Below are positions 34,320-46,620 of a stretch of 64,000 nt of DNA, piece after piece. The translations under genes were made by a program, and so were the position numbers. Position 1 is the stretch's first letter, and every line of letters starts with the position of its first letter. Location of the stretch: assembly GCF_029931775.1 (NCBI RefSeq), contig NC_079320.1:54081521-54145520 (forward strand), written 5' to 3'. The notes beneath the pieces are model-generated. The model was not told where the DNA came from. It worked only from the letters and a program-made list of their open reading frames with translations, and did no database searches. Source of the stretch: Euleptes europaea. Lineage: Eukaryota > Chordata > Lepidosauria > Squamata > Sphaerodactylidae.

Positions 34320-35125
34320 GTCTAATTCAATAAGGTTTTTTCTAGTCCTCTGTGTCCTAGGTTATATACTGTTAAGTTCTCATAGCCCTTCGTGTACTAC
34401 TCAATAGTCTTGAACACTAATTCTGCAGTATAAACTAGTATTAGCCCCATATTAAAATGAGGAGATGAGGATGAGAGAGTGGGGTTTGTTGAAAGCCACC
34501 TCATTTTGTTCATGGCTTAGCTGATATTTTGAATTGACTACCTCTTTTAATAACTACATGACACAACTTGTGTTATAAAGCATAACAAACAGAAAACAAG
34601 AACCAGCATATAAATACAATCTGGGAGAACAACTATGTTTGCAGTAGCATTATTGTGAAAATACTCAAGTGTGACATTGACTCATATTCAGAGCTTGTCT
34701 GGACAAAAAGCAAACGCAGTTTTACCACTTTGGGGGTAAAACACCCTTCTAATATTCTGGGAGTGAAAGTACTGCTGTGCTCAGCATGGTTTAGATTGGG
34801 TTGGGAGTACTTTTATCTAGATCTTAAGAAGGATGCTAACGCACACAAAGCATTTGGATGAGAACTGTGAGGATAATACAAGATGAGCAAGCAAGTCGTA
34901 TTGAAAAGGCTGAGCTAGGCAGGATGCTGCTGGGTAGCTAAACTGTTGCACACTGCTCGTAAAGCTGCTTCTCAAGTTTCCAGTTGGGAATGTTATTGGA
35001 GGGAGATACTGTCCCAGGTGGGGATAGGTGACATCCATCTGCTTGCTGTGAAGTTAGGACAGTATCCAAACGTTTCTCATGAATTTACTGTCTTGTGGCT
35101 TAACCTCAATTCTTGTTCTCTGGTT
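34320..35125. other. Noncoding, nothing recognised
   Basis: Separates a SINE from the DIRS-type fossil. The left edge of that fossil could lie inside this stretch. Confidence 0.35.
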
Positions 35126-35129
35126 TCTT

Positions 35130-38100
35130 AAACCCACCATTAACAGACAGTTCCCTGCTGTTACTAAAAAGCTGTACCATATGTCTTCTGCTGCTATGGA
35201 ACTTTTCAAGTTACCAGTTGTGGATGCTCCTGTGGCGGCTCTACAGTCCCCTGAACTCCCTGCAGAGGAGGGCATAGGAAGCATAAAGGACTCCTTAGAT
35301 CATAAGATGGAATTCTTGTCCAGAAAGGTGCATGAAGCTGCTACCTTAACCTTGCAAGCCAATACCATGGCAGCAATCATTGCACGGGCCTCACATGCTT
35401 GGGCTAAGAAATTAGCTCCTCATGGGGGCGGACCTGAGAGTGGCAGATGGGGTGGATAGAATCCTTAAGGCATCTGCCTTCCTGGCCGATGCATCCTTGG
35501 ACGCTCTCTCATTTTCAGCTAGAGCTGTCCCCTCAAATTCTGCCATACGCAGGGCTCTCTGGCTAAGGGCTTGGCCTTTTGACATCAAGGCAAAGACTCC
35601 TCTACTTGCCTACCCACTGCAAGGAGGTAAACTCTTTGGTGAGAGGTTAGATAACATGTTAGTAGAGACAAGGGACAAAAAACGCATCATGCCAAAACCT
35701 CTAGAAAGGATTACCGACCTCAGCAGTCCTTTCGTTCCAATCATGCCCTGCCAAGATTTAGACAGGACCAAAGACACCCCTCCTGGTCAGGCAACCGCCA
35801 ATCCTTTTGACGACCTGGTCGCTTTTCACATCCCTTCACAAACCTGAACCAAAAATTTAGAGGGGACAAATTCCCCGAATCAGGCAAGCAATGACGCCAT
35901 CACTGCTCCTGTGGGAGGAAGATTGCAACTGTTTCTCCCACAGTGGAGGCTCTCACAACCAGATGCCTGGGTGCTGCAAGTGGTGGAACAGGGATACCAA
36001 ATAGAACTAAAGACCACCCCAAAGGATCGCTTTGTTCCATCTCTGACATCCCACTCCACTGCAAAACACTTGACCATCAGTTCCATTAGCCACCTGCAAC
36101 AAATAGGCACAGTAGAAAGTGTCCTGCCAGAGGAACACCTAGCCGGCATTTACTGAATATTTTTCACAGTCTCCAAAAAGAACGGGGACTGGAGGGCAAT
36201 ATTGGACTTGAAGTACCTCAACAGGTTTGTGCAGACCAGGCGCTTCAGGATGGAGACCCTCACATCCATCATAGAGGCCTTACAACACGGTGCATATATG
36301 ACCTCCATAGATCTACAGGAGGTATACCTGCACTTCTTGATCCACCCAGAACATCGAAAATACTTGAGATTTGCCTACATGGGCCATCATCTTCAATTCA
36401 GGGCACTCCCTTTTGGTCTGGGTCCCACCCCCAGGGTCTTCACAAAGGTACTAGTGACCCTGGTGGCGGAACTCAGAAAGGAGGGAATACAGTTGCATCC
36501 CTATCTGGATGACCTACTGATTTGCGCCCAGTCCCAACAGCAGTCATCTGCTCACACACTCAGGGTGATGCAAATCCTGGAGGAACACAGATACATCATA
36601 AATCGGGAAAAGAGTCAACTTGTTCCATTGCAACGCATTCGTCACTTAGGTGCAATTGTAGATACCACCCTCGATCTACTCCTCCTTCCAGAGGACAAGG
36701 TAGTCAAAATATCCAGCATGGCAAAAACCATCGCCAAGGCCCGACAGACACAACTGATGACTTTGGCATGTCTGCAAGGACTTATGGTCTCCTGTATCTC
36801 TGCTGTGCCATGGGCACGTTTTCACTCCAGGCCTCTGCAGTGGTTACTCCGACCCTATCAGCAGCTCATAGCTCACAAGAAAGACAGAGCAATGACGATA
36901 TCACTTCCAGTCCGGAAAAGTCTTTTCTGGTGGACTCAATACTCCAACCTCCAAAAAGGACTTCTGTTCATCCTCCCGCAACCTGTGCAGGTGTTCATGG
37001 ACGCTTGGAAGGTTGGGGAGCCACAACAGAAGGACGCATCACTCAGGGATCTTGGTCTCCAAAGGAAAAAAGACATCACATCAACCTGCTGGAGCTCAGG
37101 GCAGTCTACCTGGAGCTCAGACACTTCCATCACATTGTCTGTTCTGATGAGGACAAATTTGTTGGAGACAATGTAGCAACAAAGGCCCACCTAAACAAAC
37201 GGTGGGTCCAAGTCATCCAAGCTACATCAGGAAGCCAGCAAGATTCTTTCCTGGGCAGAGAGAAATCTCCTGATCATCAAGGCCGAACATATCCAGGGAA
37301 CACTGAATGTCGAAGCAGACTGGTTGAGCCGTCGCTCCATCGACGAAGCGGAATGGTCCCTATGTCCACAGCTGTTCAAAATGATTCAACGCAAGTTTGG
37401 CCCTCTACAAGTGGACATGTTTGCCTCGCACCAGAACAGTCAACTCCCTTGCTTCTACTCCTGTTACTTCCAGCCGCAGGCGGAGCAAACAGATGCCCTG
37501 CTGGCTCCCTGGCCATTGGGAATGCTCTACACCTTCCCTCCTCTGCCCATCCTAATGAGAGTCCTCAGAAAGATCCGGGAACAGAAGGCTGCAGTACTAC
37601 TGATAGCACCGGACTGGCTAAGAAGACCCTGGTACTTGACACTGACGGCGATGTCAGTTCAGGAGCCTTGGAGACTTCCTTGTCCCTCCAACCTTCTCCA
37701 ACAGGGACCCATTGTACACCCCAGCCCTGGCTGGTACAAGCTAACCGCATGGGTTTTGAGAGGCGACATCTAGTGGGCATGGGCTTAAATGAACAAGTCA
37801 TCGCTACTATATTAGAAGCCAGAAAACCATCGACCAGGCAAATTTATGACTACGCATGGAAAGCGTTTGTCCAATGGCGTAGATGGAAAAACGTGGATCC
37901 TGTGGCTATCGGCCTTCCACAGCTACTCGACTTCCTGCAGGAAGGGGAAAATCAATGACTACGTCCAGCCACGCTTCGCAAACAGGTGGCTGCTATATCC
38001 ACAGTGATTCCTCTAATGGAAGGCATCCCCATTTCAGGTCACCCTCAAGTTAAGGCCTTCCTTAAGGGAGTCACTCAGTCAAATCCACCAGTAGTCCATA

Positions 38101-39273
38101 GATTTCCTACCTGGCGCCTTAATGTGGTACTTGCAGCCTTAGCAAGGCATCCGTTTGAGCCCTTGAAGGACATTCCCCTCCGTTTTCTCTCCATGAGGGT
38201 TATCTTCCTCACGGCCCTAACTTCGGCCAGGAGGATATCAGAGTTAGGGGCGCTATCCATTCACAAGGATCTCTGTGTCTTTCACAGGGATAAGGTGGTG
38301 CTTCGCCCAGATCCCACCTTTGTTCCCAAAGTGAACACGCTATTTCACATGCAGCAAGAGCTCCATCTTCCAGCCTTTTCTGCTAATCCCATTACCACCA
38401 AGCAAAGGGAGTGGCACTCACTGGATGTACGTAGGGCTATAGGGATGTACATCAATAGAACAGAACCATTTAGGGAGTCCGAATATTCATTTCCATATCA
38501 GCTCCAAATAAAGGTTGCAAAATGTCTCGTCCCTCCATAGGTAGGGCGGTTAAGCAAAGCATTGTAGAGGCCTACAACGCATCTAGGCTACCGGTTCCAG
38601 AAGGAATTACTGCCCATTCAGTTAGGAGCACAGCCACCCCAGCGGCCTACAATAACAAAGCATCTGTAGACGAGATCTGTAAAGCGGCCACTTGGTCATC
38701 AATTTCCACCTTTGTACGGCATTATAAAATTAACACCCTCGCTTCCGCTGATGCGAGTTTTGGTAGAAAGGTACTACAGCATGCCGTCAAAGTGGAAGAT
38801 CAAATCCCACCCGGGAACTAGCTCTTGGATGTCCCAAGCTGCAAGATGGCCTCCCCTCAGAGCGGGAACGGAGCCTTGTTTACTCACCGAGAAGGTTCCT
38901 TCCGCTCTGAGGTAGAAGGCCATCTTGCCCACCCAAACAGTTACAGGGTGGCACTCTTACCTGGGAAGTAATAATGTCCAAGTCAGTTACTGACACAGAA
39001 TTTCTCTTGTTCAGAGTTACTTTCCTCAGTTCAGTACCTTGTTATTACTGTTATCTGTTGTTATCTGTGTTACCTGTTTTCATAACTCCTGTCTCAAGAA
39101 GCTTGTTTATAGTCAAGTGCAGTCTTGGGCTATTCCCGCCCACAGGAGACAGGCTATTAGAAAAATTAACTCCTGCCTCCCCGAGCAACAAGTGCGAATA
39201 ACCCAAGCTGCAAGATGGCCTTCTACCTCAGAGCGGAAGGAACCCTCTCGGTGAGTAAACAAGGCTCCGTTCC
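35130..39273 (+). mobile_element. DIRS-type retrotransposon fossil
   Basis: Parts in order: gag-like region (about 35130-35850), reverse transcriptase and RNase H (about 36000-37770), tyrosine recombinase (about 37770-38820), then inner and terminal repeat sequences (about 38825-39273). The repeats share CCCAAGCTGCAAGATGGCC and an inverted GGTGAGTAAACAAGGCTCCG. A tyrosine recombinase in place of an integrase, and this repeat layout, define the DIRS order. The copy is broken: the left terminal part was not found and there are several coding breaks. Long recognisable frames suggest it is not very old. The left boundary is approximate. Confidence 0.85.
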
Positions 39274-39735
39274 ATTAGAGGAAATCTTCACACTTAATGA
39301 AGTGGTAGAATTCAGTCCATAGCAACAAACCCAATCTGAAACTCATCACACAATTTATAAGGGCAGAACATGAACAATAATAAAGTAAGGCAGAAAAAAA
39401 AGGATTTCGTGCATATGATGAAGTAGGCTCTGGCTCACTACAGTTTATGCAATGGTAAAAGTATTGGTTTTTAAGGTGCCACAAGATGCTGGTTGTTATT
39501 CCAGGAACAAACAGGAGCATGGTGACAATTAAAAGTAGTAATATGATGCTGTAGTATAACAATTACTGTATATTACAGTTGCTCAGAAGCAGGTTTCCAG
39601 CTGTTTTTAAATTTTCCAGTACTTTTAGAGATTGGCAGATGCTGAACTTTTTGCTGCTTACAATTTTTAAGCTAAAAACTCTACGGAGGACCCATTGGTT
39701 GAAGTGAACCAGCTTTTTCATTCTATCTCACTGAA
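39274..39735. other. Noncoding, nothing recognised
   Basis: AT-rich sequence immediately right of the DIRS fossil. No target duplication was found. Confidence 0.4.
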
Positions 39736-39737
39736 GA

Positions 39738-40135
39738 ACATAAGGAGAGCCTTGCTGGATCAGACCAGTGGTCCATCTATAGCATCCTGTCTCACACAGT
39801 GGCCAGCCAACCAATTCCTCTGGAGCTTCAGCAACAGGACACAAAGGGCTTCCCCTCACATTGCCTCCTAGCCTGGTGTTCAGAGGTTTACTGACTCTGA
39901 ATGTGAAGGCCCTCTTTGGTCACCATGGCTAGCAACCACCGAAAGATGTATTACTTCACTCCATCAGTCTGTCTAATCCCCTTTTAAAGCTGTGTATGCC
40001 TGTGGCCATCACTACATCCTCTGGCAGCGAATTCCACACTTTAATCACTCACTGTAAAAAAGTATTTTCTTTTCTCCACCTTGAATCTACCTCCCATCAG
40101 CTTCATCACTCAGTCTAACCACTGGTTTGTTGTGA
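39738..40135 (-). mobile_element. CR1 LINE 3' end, minus strand
   Basis: Begins with AACATAAGGAGAGCCTTGCT, the complement of the AGGCTCTCCTTATGTT end, and continues through GACCAGTGGTCCATC and TTTAAAGCTGTGTATG to a 5'-truncated edge. Typical CR1 3' region. Confidence 0.8.
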
Positions 40136-40509
40136 GAATAAAATGGAGGAGAGAATAGTATAAATTGTTCTGTCCTTTTTGTTAGCCAGTCTCCTATTGA
40201 GACAGGTATTCTATAGCATTTTAATCATAATACTTTTTGTTACACTATAGATAATGCTTTTAATTTTATTAAATTTGCAGGCATTAGCCTTCACTTGCAT
40301 CCTTCTGATTTTCAAAAGGACTTTGTGTTAGTGGGTTGTATCCTAATGTTCTGTTCAGCTAATGGTGGCTGATTCCATTGGCACAAGGAGCCTTTCTCCA
40401 ATACAAAAGACGCTTTTCAGATCCAGGAAGGCAGCATAATGTTTTCCCCTCGGCTGACTATACTTCTCAGCTATATAATACCTGCAAGTAAGTTTGGCAG
40501 GTGATCCCC

Positions 40510-40955
40510 AGTGGCATATATTTATTTATTTCATTTACAACCCTGTCTTTCTTCCTGATGGGAACCCAAAGCACTTACATTGCTCCCCTCTCCTCCATTT
40601 TATCCTCATAACCTATCCTGGAAGTAGGGTTGCCAGATCCCGGTTGCAGGACTCCTGGATATTTGGAGATGGAGCCTGGGGAGGACAGGGACCTCAGTGG
40701 TATACAGTGCCATAGACTCCACCTTCCAAAGCATCCATTTTCTCCAGGGGGACTGATCTCTGTAGTCTAGAGATGAACTGTAATTCCAGGGAATCCCCAG
40801 ATCCCACCTGGAGGCTGGCATCCCTACCTGTACGGTAGGTTAGGCTGAGAAGGTATGATTGGCCCAAGGTCACCCATCAAGTTTCCATGGCAAAGTGGTG
40901 ATTTGCTATCACATATTGAAGTCTGATGCTGTAACCATCATACCACATTGGCTGT
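40510..40955 (-). mobile_element. TTTA-tailed SINE with MITE inside
   Basis: The minus-strand SINE (TTTATTTATTTCATTTACA, then TTTTATCCTCATAACC) is interrupted at 40625 and resumes at 40827 with TACGGTAGGTTAGGCTGAG. The interrupting piece is a GGGTTGCCA-family MITE (40625-40826) with flanking CCTGGAAG and CCTGTACG. Confidence 0.75.
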
Positions 40956-41780
40956 CATATACTATATAGAATATATTAAAAGACATGTCTCCATATGATC
41001 TTGGTTAATAGTTTTAACAGTAAATATACACATTATACCTGAACGTCTCCAAATTAAAAGTATCTGCCTCCCCGTTAATTTGCCAGGACAGCCAGTACTT
41101 TGTGTGTGACAGCGGGGACAGCGGCTAATCCACTGAGGATGAACTCTGTGAATTGTCCCTTTGTTAAGACCATCAATACTGATTCTTTGCAGAAACTGGA
41201 TTTGTTATTAAAAGCCCATTTAATTTCTTTAAGGAAAAAAATAGAATATCATAGAAAACCCGTTTCTTCACATTCTTCCTTGTTTCCCACAGGAATGGCC
41301 AGGCAGGAGCCTCACTGTTCTGTGGCACCAGGTGTACTAAAAAAAAGTTATTTTAAAAAAACTCTTACAATGAAGGGAGTACCTTTCTTTGGCTGCTTAG
41401 TCACAATTCGGAAGTAAATTATTAGCATCTCATAGCTCCCTTGTGAAGTGCATAGCGACACCCACTCCGCTGAGTGCTTTCTGCTCTCTAATCAGTACCT
41501 GGCTTGGCTTTTACTTCATGCAACTAGCCCAGAGAGAGCCAATTAATTAGGATAAATTGCAAAGAAAAAGACATACCTTGCTTCCTTGCTTCTGTTCCGT
41601 GGCTTACCTCCCTGGCAGCAGAGTTTTTTCCAATGCCCAACCAGAGAGTTAAACAGTGTAATGAGGAAGGGGGAGCGGGGGCTGCAGGACATCCAGGATA
41701 AATACTTCTTTGTCTGGCCCAGCTCCTATTTGACAGTGGCTGACTCTCTTTTCTGTCTAGTCCTGGGCTACAGAAAGGGG
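40956..41780. other. Noncoding, nothing recognised
   Basis: No coding exon or known repeat. Searched by eye for SCRG1-like motifs without success. Confidence 0.4.
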
Positions 41781-41784
41781 AAGA

Positions 41785-42085
41785 AGAAGAAGAGTTGGTT
41801 TTTATATGCCGAATTTCTCTACCACTTAGGGGAGACTCAAACCGGCTTACAATCACCTTCCCTCCCCCTCCCCACAACAGACCTACCCTGTGAGGTAGGT
41901 GGGGCTGAGAGAGCTCTAAGAGAGCTGTAACTTGCCCAAGGTCACCCAGCCGGCTTCATGTGCAGGAGTGGGAAAACAAATCCAGCTCACCAGATTAGCC
42001 TCCGCCACTCATGTGGAGGAGTGGGGAATCAAACCCAGTTCTCCAGATCAGAGTCCACCGCTCTTAACCACTACCCCACAAAGGG
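41785..42085 (-). mobile_element. tRNA-derived SINE, minus strand
   Basis: AAGAAGAAGAAGAGTTGG tail complement, AGACTCAAACCGGCTTAC, and the end CACCGCTCTTAACCACTACC (A-box region). Full-length copy of the family at 21150. Confidence 0.85.
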
Positions 42086-42689
42086 ACTGCAAGATCAGCC
42101 TTCTTCAGCCGGCGTCCCACTGAGCCACTTTCCCGCACTATTATTTATTTATTTTAGACAGTTCTGTGCTGCTTTGTCCTCAAAGAGGGTCTCCGAGGCA
42201 ATCCTCGAAATATTCAAAATACTAAAACAACATTTAAAATAAAGGATATATAAAATATTGAAATGACCTGACCAACAGCGATTGATGTGCCTTTTTTTTG
42301 TTGAGAAAAGTTAGCTCAAGGTATCTAGAAATATTTTTTTATTATATTTCAATGAGGTCTTAATACTAGTTAATTCCCACTTTACCTGCCCATAGTTGAC
42401 GTCTTTCCAGAAGCAGAAAAGTAGTTAATGCAGAACATTCAGCTGAGGTTCGCCAACATGAAGTCCCATGGCAATCATTTTAGGCTCCTTGAACATATTT
42501 CTTATGTTTTTATTCCAGCCTTCATCCGGGTAGCTCAACATGGCACGTATACATAAGGCTATGCCATTTTACCTTCACACCAGCCTTGTGAGGTAGGCTG
42601 GCTTTTGCAAGACCTCTCAGTGGGCTTCATGTTTAACCCAAGATCTATGACCAGCATGCTGCATATCCTATCATGCTCCCTGGGCTGTT
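42086..42689. other. Noncoding; SINE remnant near 42540-42650
   Basis: TTTACCTTCACACCAGCCTTGTGAGGTAGGCTGG resembles the TTTA-tailed SINE body on the minus strand. Otherwise featureless. Confidence 0.4.
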
Positions 42690-42985
42690 TAGGGTTGCCA
42701 GGTCCCTCTTCGCCACCAGCAGGAGGTTTTTGGGGCAGAGCCTGAGGAGGGCGGGGTTTGGGGAGGGGAGGAACTTCAATGCCATAGAGTCCAATTGCCA
42801 AAGCAGCCATTTTCTCCAGGTGAACTGATCTCTATAGGCTGGAGTTCAGTTGTAATAGCAGGAGATCTTCAGCTAGTACCTGGTGGTTGGCAAGCCTAAT
42901 TTAAGGAGCCTTGAAGGCAAAAAGAAAGAAGGTTGCTCTACTTTCGGAGGGTACATGAAGGCATTATCCTTTGCAATGTGGCAGA
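42690..42985 (+). repeat. MITE plus 87-bp flank duplicated from 45689
   Basis: A GGGTTGCCA-family MITE (42690-42898) is followed by 87 bp (ATTTAAGGAGCCTTGAAGGC to CAATGTGGCAGA) that also follow the MITE at 45689-45897. This copy lacks a matching left octamer, while the 45689 copy has one. The shared flank is therefore a duplication, probably copied from the latter. Confidence 0.75.
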
Positions 42986-42989
42986 TACA

Positions 42990-43840
42990 GCTATGGATAC
43001 ATTGATATAGAAATTATTCTAGTTGTCCCATGTAGTTGGTTCTAAGTAGCTAACACCTGATCAGAAATATCTGGTAATAACAGTAATAAAACAGCATATA
43101 ACCAGCTACCAAAGTGTCACCTCACCAACAGAAGGTAGAGAAACAGAGAAAACATGAGGCAAAAGCACACTGGGACCAAACATCTATCATGACCCTGTAT
43201 TTGGTCACCCCCTTCCTCACATCACGTGACATAAGATCCAGTGAAGGGCCACCATTAGGAGAATAAAGGGGCAGCCAAAACTTCATTCTGGCTTTTTGCA
43301 GACTGAGCAATCCTCTAGTTCCTATGGAATTATAAGGACATAAATAGAGCTTGTGGTCCTTTTTTCAAAGTCCAGACAAACAAGGCATTGAAGCTGAGGT
43401 TGTCTCCTAGCACTCATATTAAACAATTTGCTGCTTTTGGGTATGGAGGATCTTTTTACCAACCATGGCTAGTAGCCCCTATTGGACCTTTCCTCCATGA
43501 CGCTGTTGTTTAACCATCTTTTAAAGCCAGTACAGGATCAGTGTCACAGGACAAGAAACACTGAACAAAGTGAGATGAAATTGTAATGGAATAATCCATA
43601 TATGGAGCCAAGCTTTTGAATGACCCAGAGTAAGTTTCAGAGCATCAGCAAAGGACATGTCAAACCTGCTAGCAACCTGCCTGCATTTGCTGCACCTTGG
43701 GACAAAAGGCACAGAAAGGGCTGGATTCTGTTACAAGTAACTGGCCAGGAGGCTTGGCTGAGGGGTGTGCAGGTTTTTCAGAGCTGAAGCTGTGATTGGA
43801 AAATATGCAGGAAGTCAGAATATACTGGTCAAACTGTAAC
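42990..43840. other. Noncoding with CR1 remnant near 43430-43530
   Basis: ACCATGGCTAGTAGCCCC, TGGACCTTTCCTCCATGA and TTTAAAGCCAG match a minus-strand CR1 3' region fragment. The rest shows no gene. Confidence 0.45.
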
Positions 43841-43854
43841 ACGGCATGGTCTGG

Positions 43855-44430
43855 GACCATCGTACCTGTGGGACCATCTCTCCAAACATAACAACTTACT
43901 GGTTATCCCCGGCCCAAGAAGTAGGGTTGCCAACTTCCAGGTACTAGCTGGAGATCTCCACCTATTGCAACTGATCCCCTGCCGATAGAGATCAGTTCAC
44001 CTGGAGAAAATGGCCGTTTTGGCAACTGGACTCCATGGCACTGCAGTCCCTCCCCTCCCCAAACCTCCTGCTGGTGGCAGAGAGGGACCTGGCAACCCTA
44101 CCGAGAAGTATCTGGCTGCCCTTGACCAGGGCCAGAGCTTTTTCAGCCCATCTCTGTCTACTGAGATCAGGGCCCTGTGGGTTCCAGCGCAGTTCGGCGG
44201 GGCCTGCAAGACTGAGATGTGCCACCAGGCCTATGGTCGAGGGCAGCAACAGTTTCTATCACGGCTGGCCTCCCTTCCCCTCCCTTTCATGGCATCGAAG
44301 CTGATTTAGATTTGAGAACCCTGACTGCCCTTCCCCAGGCTGGCCCTGGACCGGTGTGTTGATGATGTTGGATTTAACGCTGGGCCTAGTTTGATTGGCA
44401 GGGGGCTCTGTGCTCCTGTGGAGTCAGCCC
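43855..44430 (+). mobile_element. LINE (L2-like) coding remnant with nested MITE
   Basis: GTACCTGTGGGACCATCTCTC and, after a MITE, CAGTTCGGCGGGGCCTGCAAGACTGAGATG resemble the C-terminal coding end of an L2-type LINE common in squamates. A minus-oriented MITE (43922-44100) sits inside, with CCAAGAAG and CCGAGAAG flanks. Family assignment is from memory. Confidence 0.5.
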
Positions 44431-44512
44431 CTCCCTTCGGGTGGCAGTTAGTTCTAACGGACGTTTCCAACTGTCATTCACTCAAGATTCACTCAGCACT
44501 CAGTCTCAGAAG

Positions 44513-45152
44513 TAGGGTTGCCAGGTCCTTCTTCGCAACCGGCGGGAGGTTTTTGGGGCGGAGCCTGAGGAAGGCGGGGTTTGGGGAGGGGAGGGACTTC
44601 AATGCCATAGAGTTCAATTGCAAAGCAAAGGTGATCTGATCTCTATCGGCTGGAGATCAGTTGAATTAGCAGGAGATCTGCTTCTACCTGGCAGTTGGTT
44701 AATCACCTGTTAAGGAACAATATCTCAACACGCAGCCACTTATAACTCTTTTGTTATTTTTATGTTTTTTTTCTCATGCCTTAAAGTGCCTTAAATTCCA
44801 GTTCACAATAATATCATAACACTATTAACAACATTAAACATTAAAGACGAGGTTGATAAATTGTCCATAGGATCTCACACTTCCAGTCCCCAGAGGGAAA
44901 GTTACGCCGATAACAGTTGTCCTATGGGATTCCTCTTTGCACAGCCGTTCCACAGATCGTACTAATGTCCACAGTAGTGGGTATGAATGGACCAATGCAT
45001 TAATGGTTACGACCAGAAACCGGTTATGTCTTGTTTCGCTGGTTTTTGCTTCTTCAGATAATTACAATTTCATCCGATCACAGTTTCATGATTCAAAGTT
45101 CCATTCCTTATGAGCCTTGTAATAGTTTACTACCTGGCAGTTGGCAACCCTA
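44513..45152 (+). mobile_element. hAT-like MITE carrying an insert
   Basis: The MITE ends are flanked by a perfect octamer, CTCAGAAG (44505-44512, 45153-45160). A 431-bp insert (44699-45129) interrupts it at the right end, bounded by CTACCTGGCAGTTGG at 44684-44698 and 45130-45144. Confidence 0.9.
44699..45129 (-). mobile_element. Penelope-like insert in MITE with hammerhead-like motif
   Basis: The complement of about 45035-45065 reads CTGAAGAAGC, a short loop, then GCGAAAC, matching the CUGANGA and GAAA blocks of hammerhead ribozymes. TTAT before and ATAA after could form stem I. An extra A after the first block and an altered cleavage triplet suggest decay. The plus-strand 3' end is GAGCCTTGTAATAGTTTA, comparable with the tail of the 50138 insert. 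Confidence 0.5.
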
Positions 45153-45159
45153 CTCAGAA

Positions 45160-45688
45160 GGATTCTGTCAGAAGTCACTCTAAGTATAACTCTATGTTCG
45201 CTCTCTGCCTCACACTCAAGAAGAAGTAACAATGTTTCAGTAAATATAAGAAAAGTAGTACAAACCTCTTAAGGAGAAAATGTTGCTTATTTACAGAACC
45301 TTATAATCTTTTATTAAATACAGTTTTCTTTATCCTGTTAATATTCCTCCACGTAGCTTTTGGCTGTTTTTAACTCTGCTGATTTACAATGGTGGTATAT
45401 CCTGCAACAAGTGAGTGCCGGGATATTGCCCCACATAAGGGACTGGATTAACGTTCATTTCCCCCCCTACAGATGAATGACGCCAAATAGATTTTAGATA
45501 GATTTAATGTTAGGGAATGTTAATTTTAAATTGATTTAAATTATTTTGTATTATGCCTTGATATTGTATGTATGATGTTCATTGATATTAGCTGCTCTGA
45601 GCCCGGACTTGGGCTGGGATAGAATGCGGGATGTAAATCTAAATAAATAAATAAATCACTTTATCGCCTTCTCAGCCATCATTTCAAG
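45160..45688 (+). other. Noncoding; LINE 3' tail at about 45480-45656
   Basis: TTAGCTGCTCTGAGCCCGG, GGGATAGAATGCGGGATGTAAATC and an (AAAT)n tail are typical of a non-LTR 3' end in squamates. The sequence before it was not identified. Confidence 0.5.
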
Positions 45689-45897
45689 TAGGGTTGCCAG
45701 GTCCCTCTTCGCCACCAGTGGGAGGTTTTTGGGGCAGAGCCTGAGGAGGGTGGGGTTTGGGGAGGGGAGGAGCTTCAATGCCATAGAGTCCAATTACCAA
45801 AGCGGTCATTTTCTCCAGGTGAACTGATCTCTATTGGCTGGAGATCAGTTGAAATAGCAGGAGATCTCGAGCTAGTACATGGAGGTTGGCAAGCCTA
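45689..45897 (+). mobile_element. hAT-like MITE, complete
   Basis: Inverted ends TAGGGTTGCCAGG and TTGGCAAGCCTA are flanked by ATTTCAAG and ATTTCAGG. Its right flank, 45898-45982, is shared with 42899-42985. Confidence 0.85.
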
Positions 45898-45982
45898 ATT
45901 TCAGGAGCCTTGAAGGCAAAAAGGAAGAAGGTTGCTCTACTTTCGGAGAGTACATGAAATCATCCTTTGCAATGTGGCAGAA

Positions 45983-46620
45983 TTATTTATTTACTTCATT
46001 TATACCCCTTTCTCCCTAAAGGGGCTCATAGCATTCTCCTTTTCTCCGTTTTATCCTCACAACAGCCCTGTGAGGCACATTGCACTGAAAGAAAATGGAT
46101 GGCCCAAGGGAAAGCAGAGATTTTAACAGGGGTCTCCCCAGTCCTGGTCCAGCAATGCCACACCAACTCTCGGATAAATAAAGAATTATGTTCCAGTAGT
46201 GCCGGTGACATTGCATCCACGGGTGCATCTCTTTTCATGCGGTACAGCCACATACAACTGCAAAGTGTTATTGCGGGCCACGGCCCAGGGGAGGCGAGCA
46301 TAATAAATACATAAATAAAAATTACTGGCTACAAAACAGCCCTCATTGTGGCTGTTTGAAAATCCCTGATTTAAGGCTACCTAGCGCCACCTTGTGGTGT
46401 TAGAATTTACGCTTATTTCAGCACAGCTGTCATTGACAAATTGTTGCTTTGCTGAGAGCCCCCAAAGGGAGCGTATTTATTTATTTATTTGCAGAATTTG
46501 TACCCCACATTTCTACCCTTACAAGGGCCACCAAGGCAGCTGACAATTTAATGCATACAACCGCCTTGAACCAAGAGGCAAGGCGGGGTCTAAATGTTAC
46601 AATTAATAAATAAATGCGAT
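45983..46620 (-). repeat. TTTA-tailed SINE and LINE-tail remnants
   Basis: A minus-strand SINE starts at TTATTTATTTACTTCATTTA (45983) with TTTTATCCTCACAACAGCC. Another piece lies near 46475-46545. A LINE tail (AGGCAAGGCGGGGTC, AATAAATAAATG) lies near 46555-46615. Confidence 0.5.

Noticed and set aside
36522-37958. Long 478-codon frame as a host gene
   Set aside because: It lies inside the DIRS-type fossil and overlaps its reverse transcriptase and recombinase regions.
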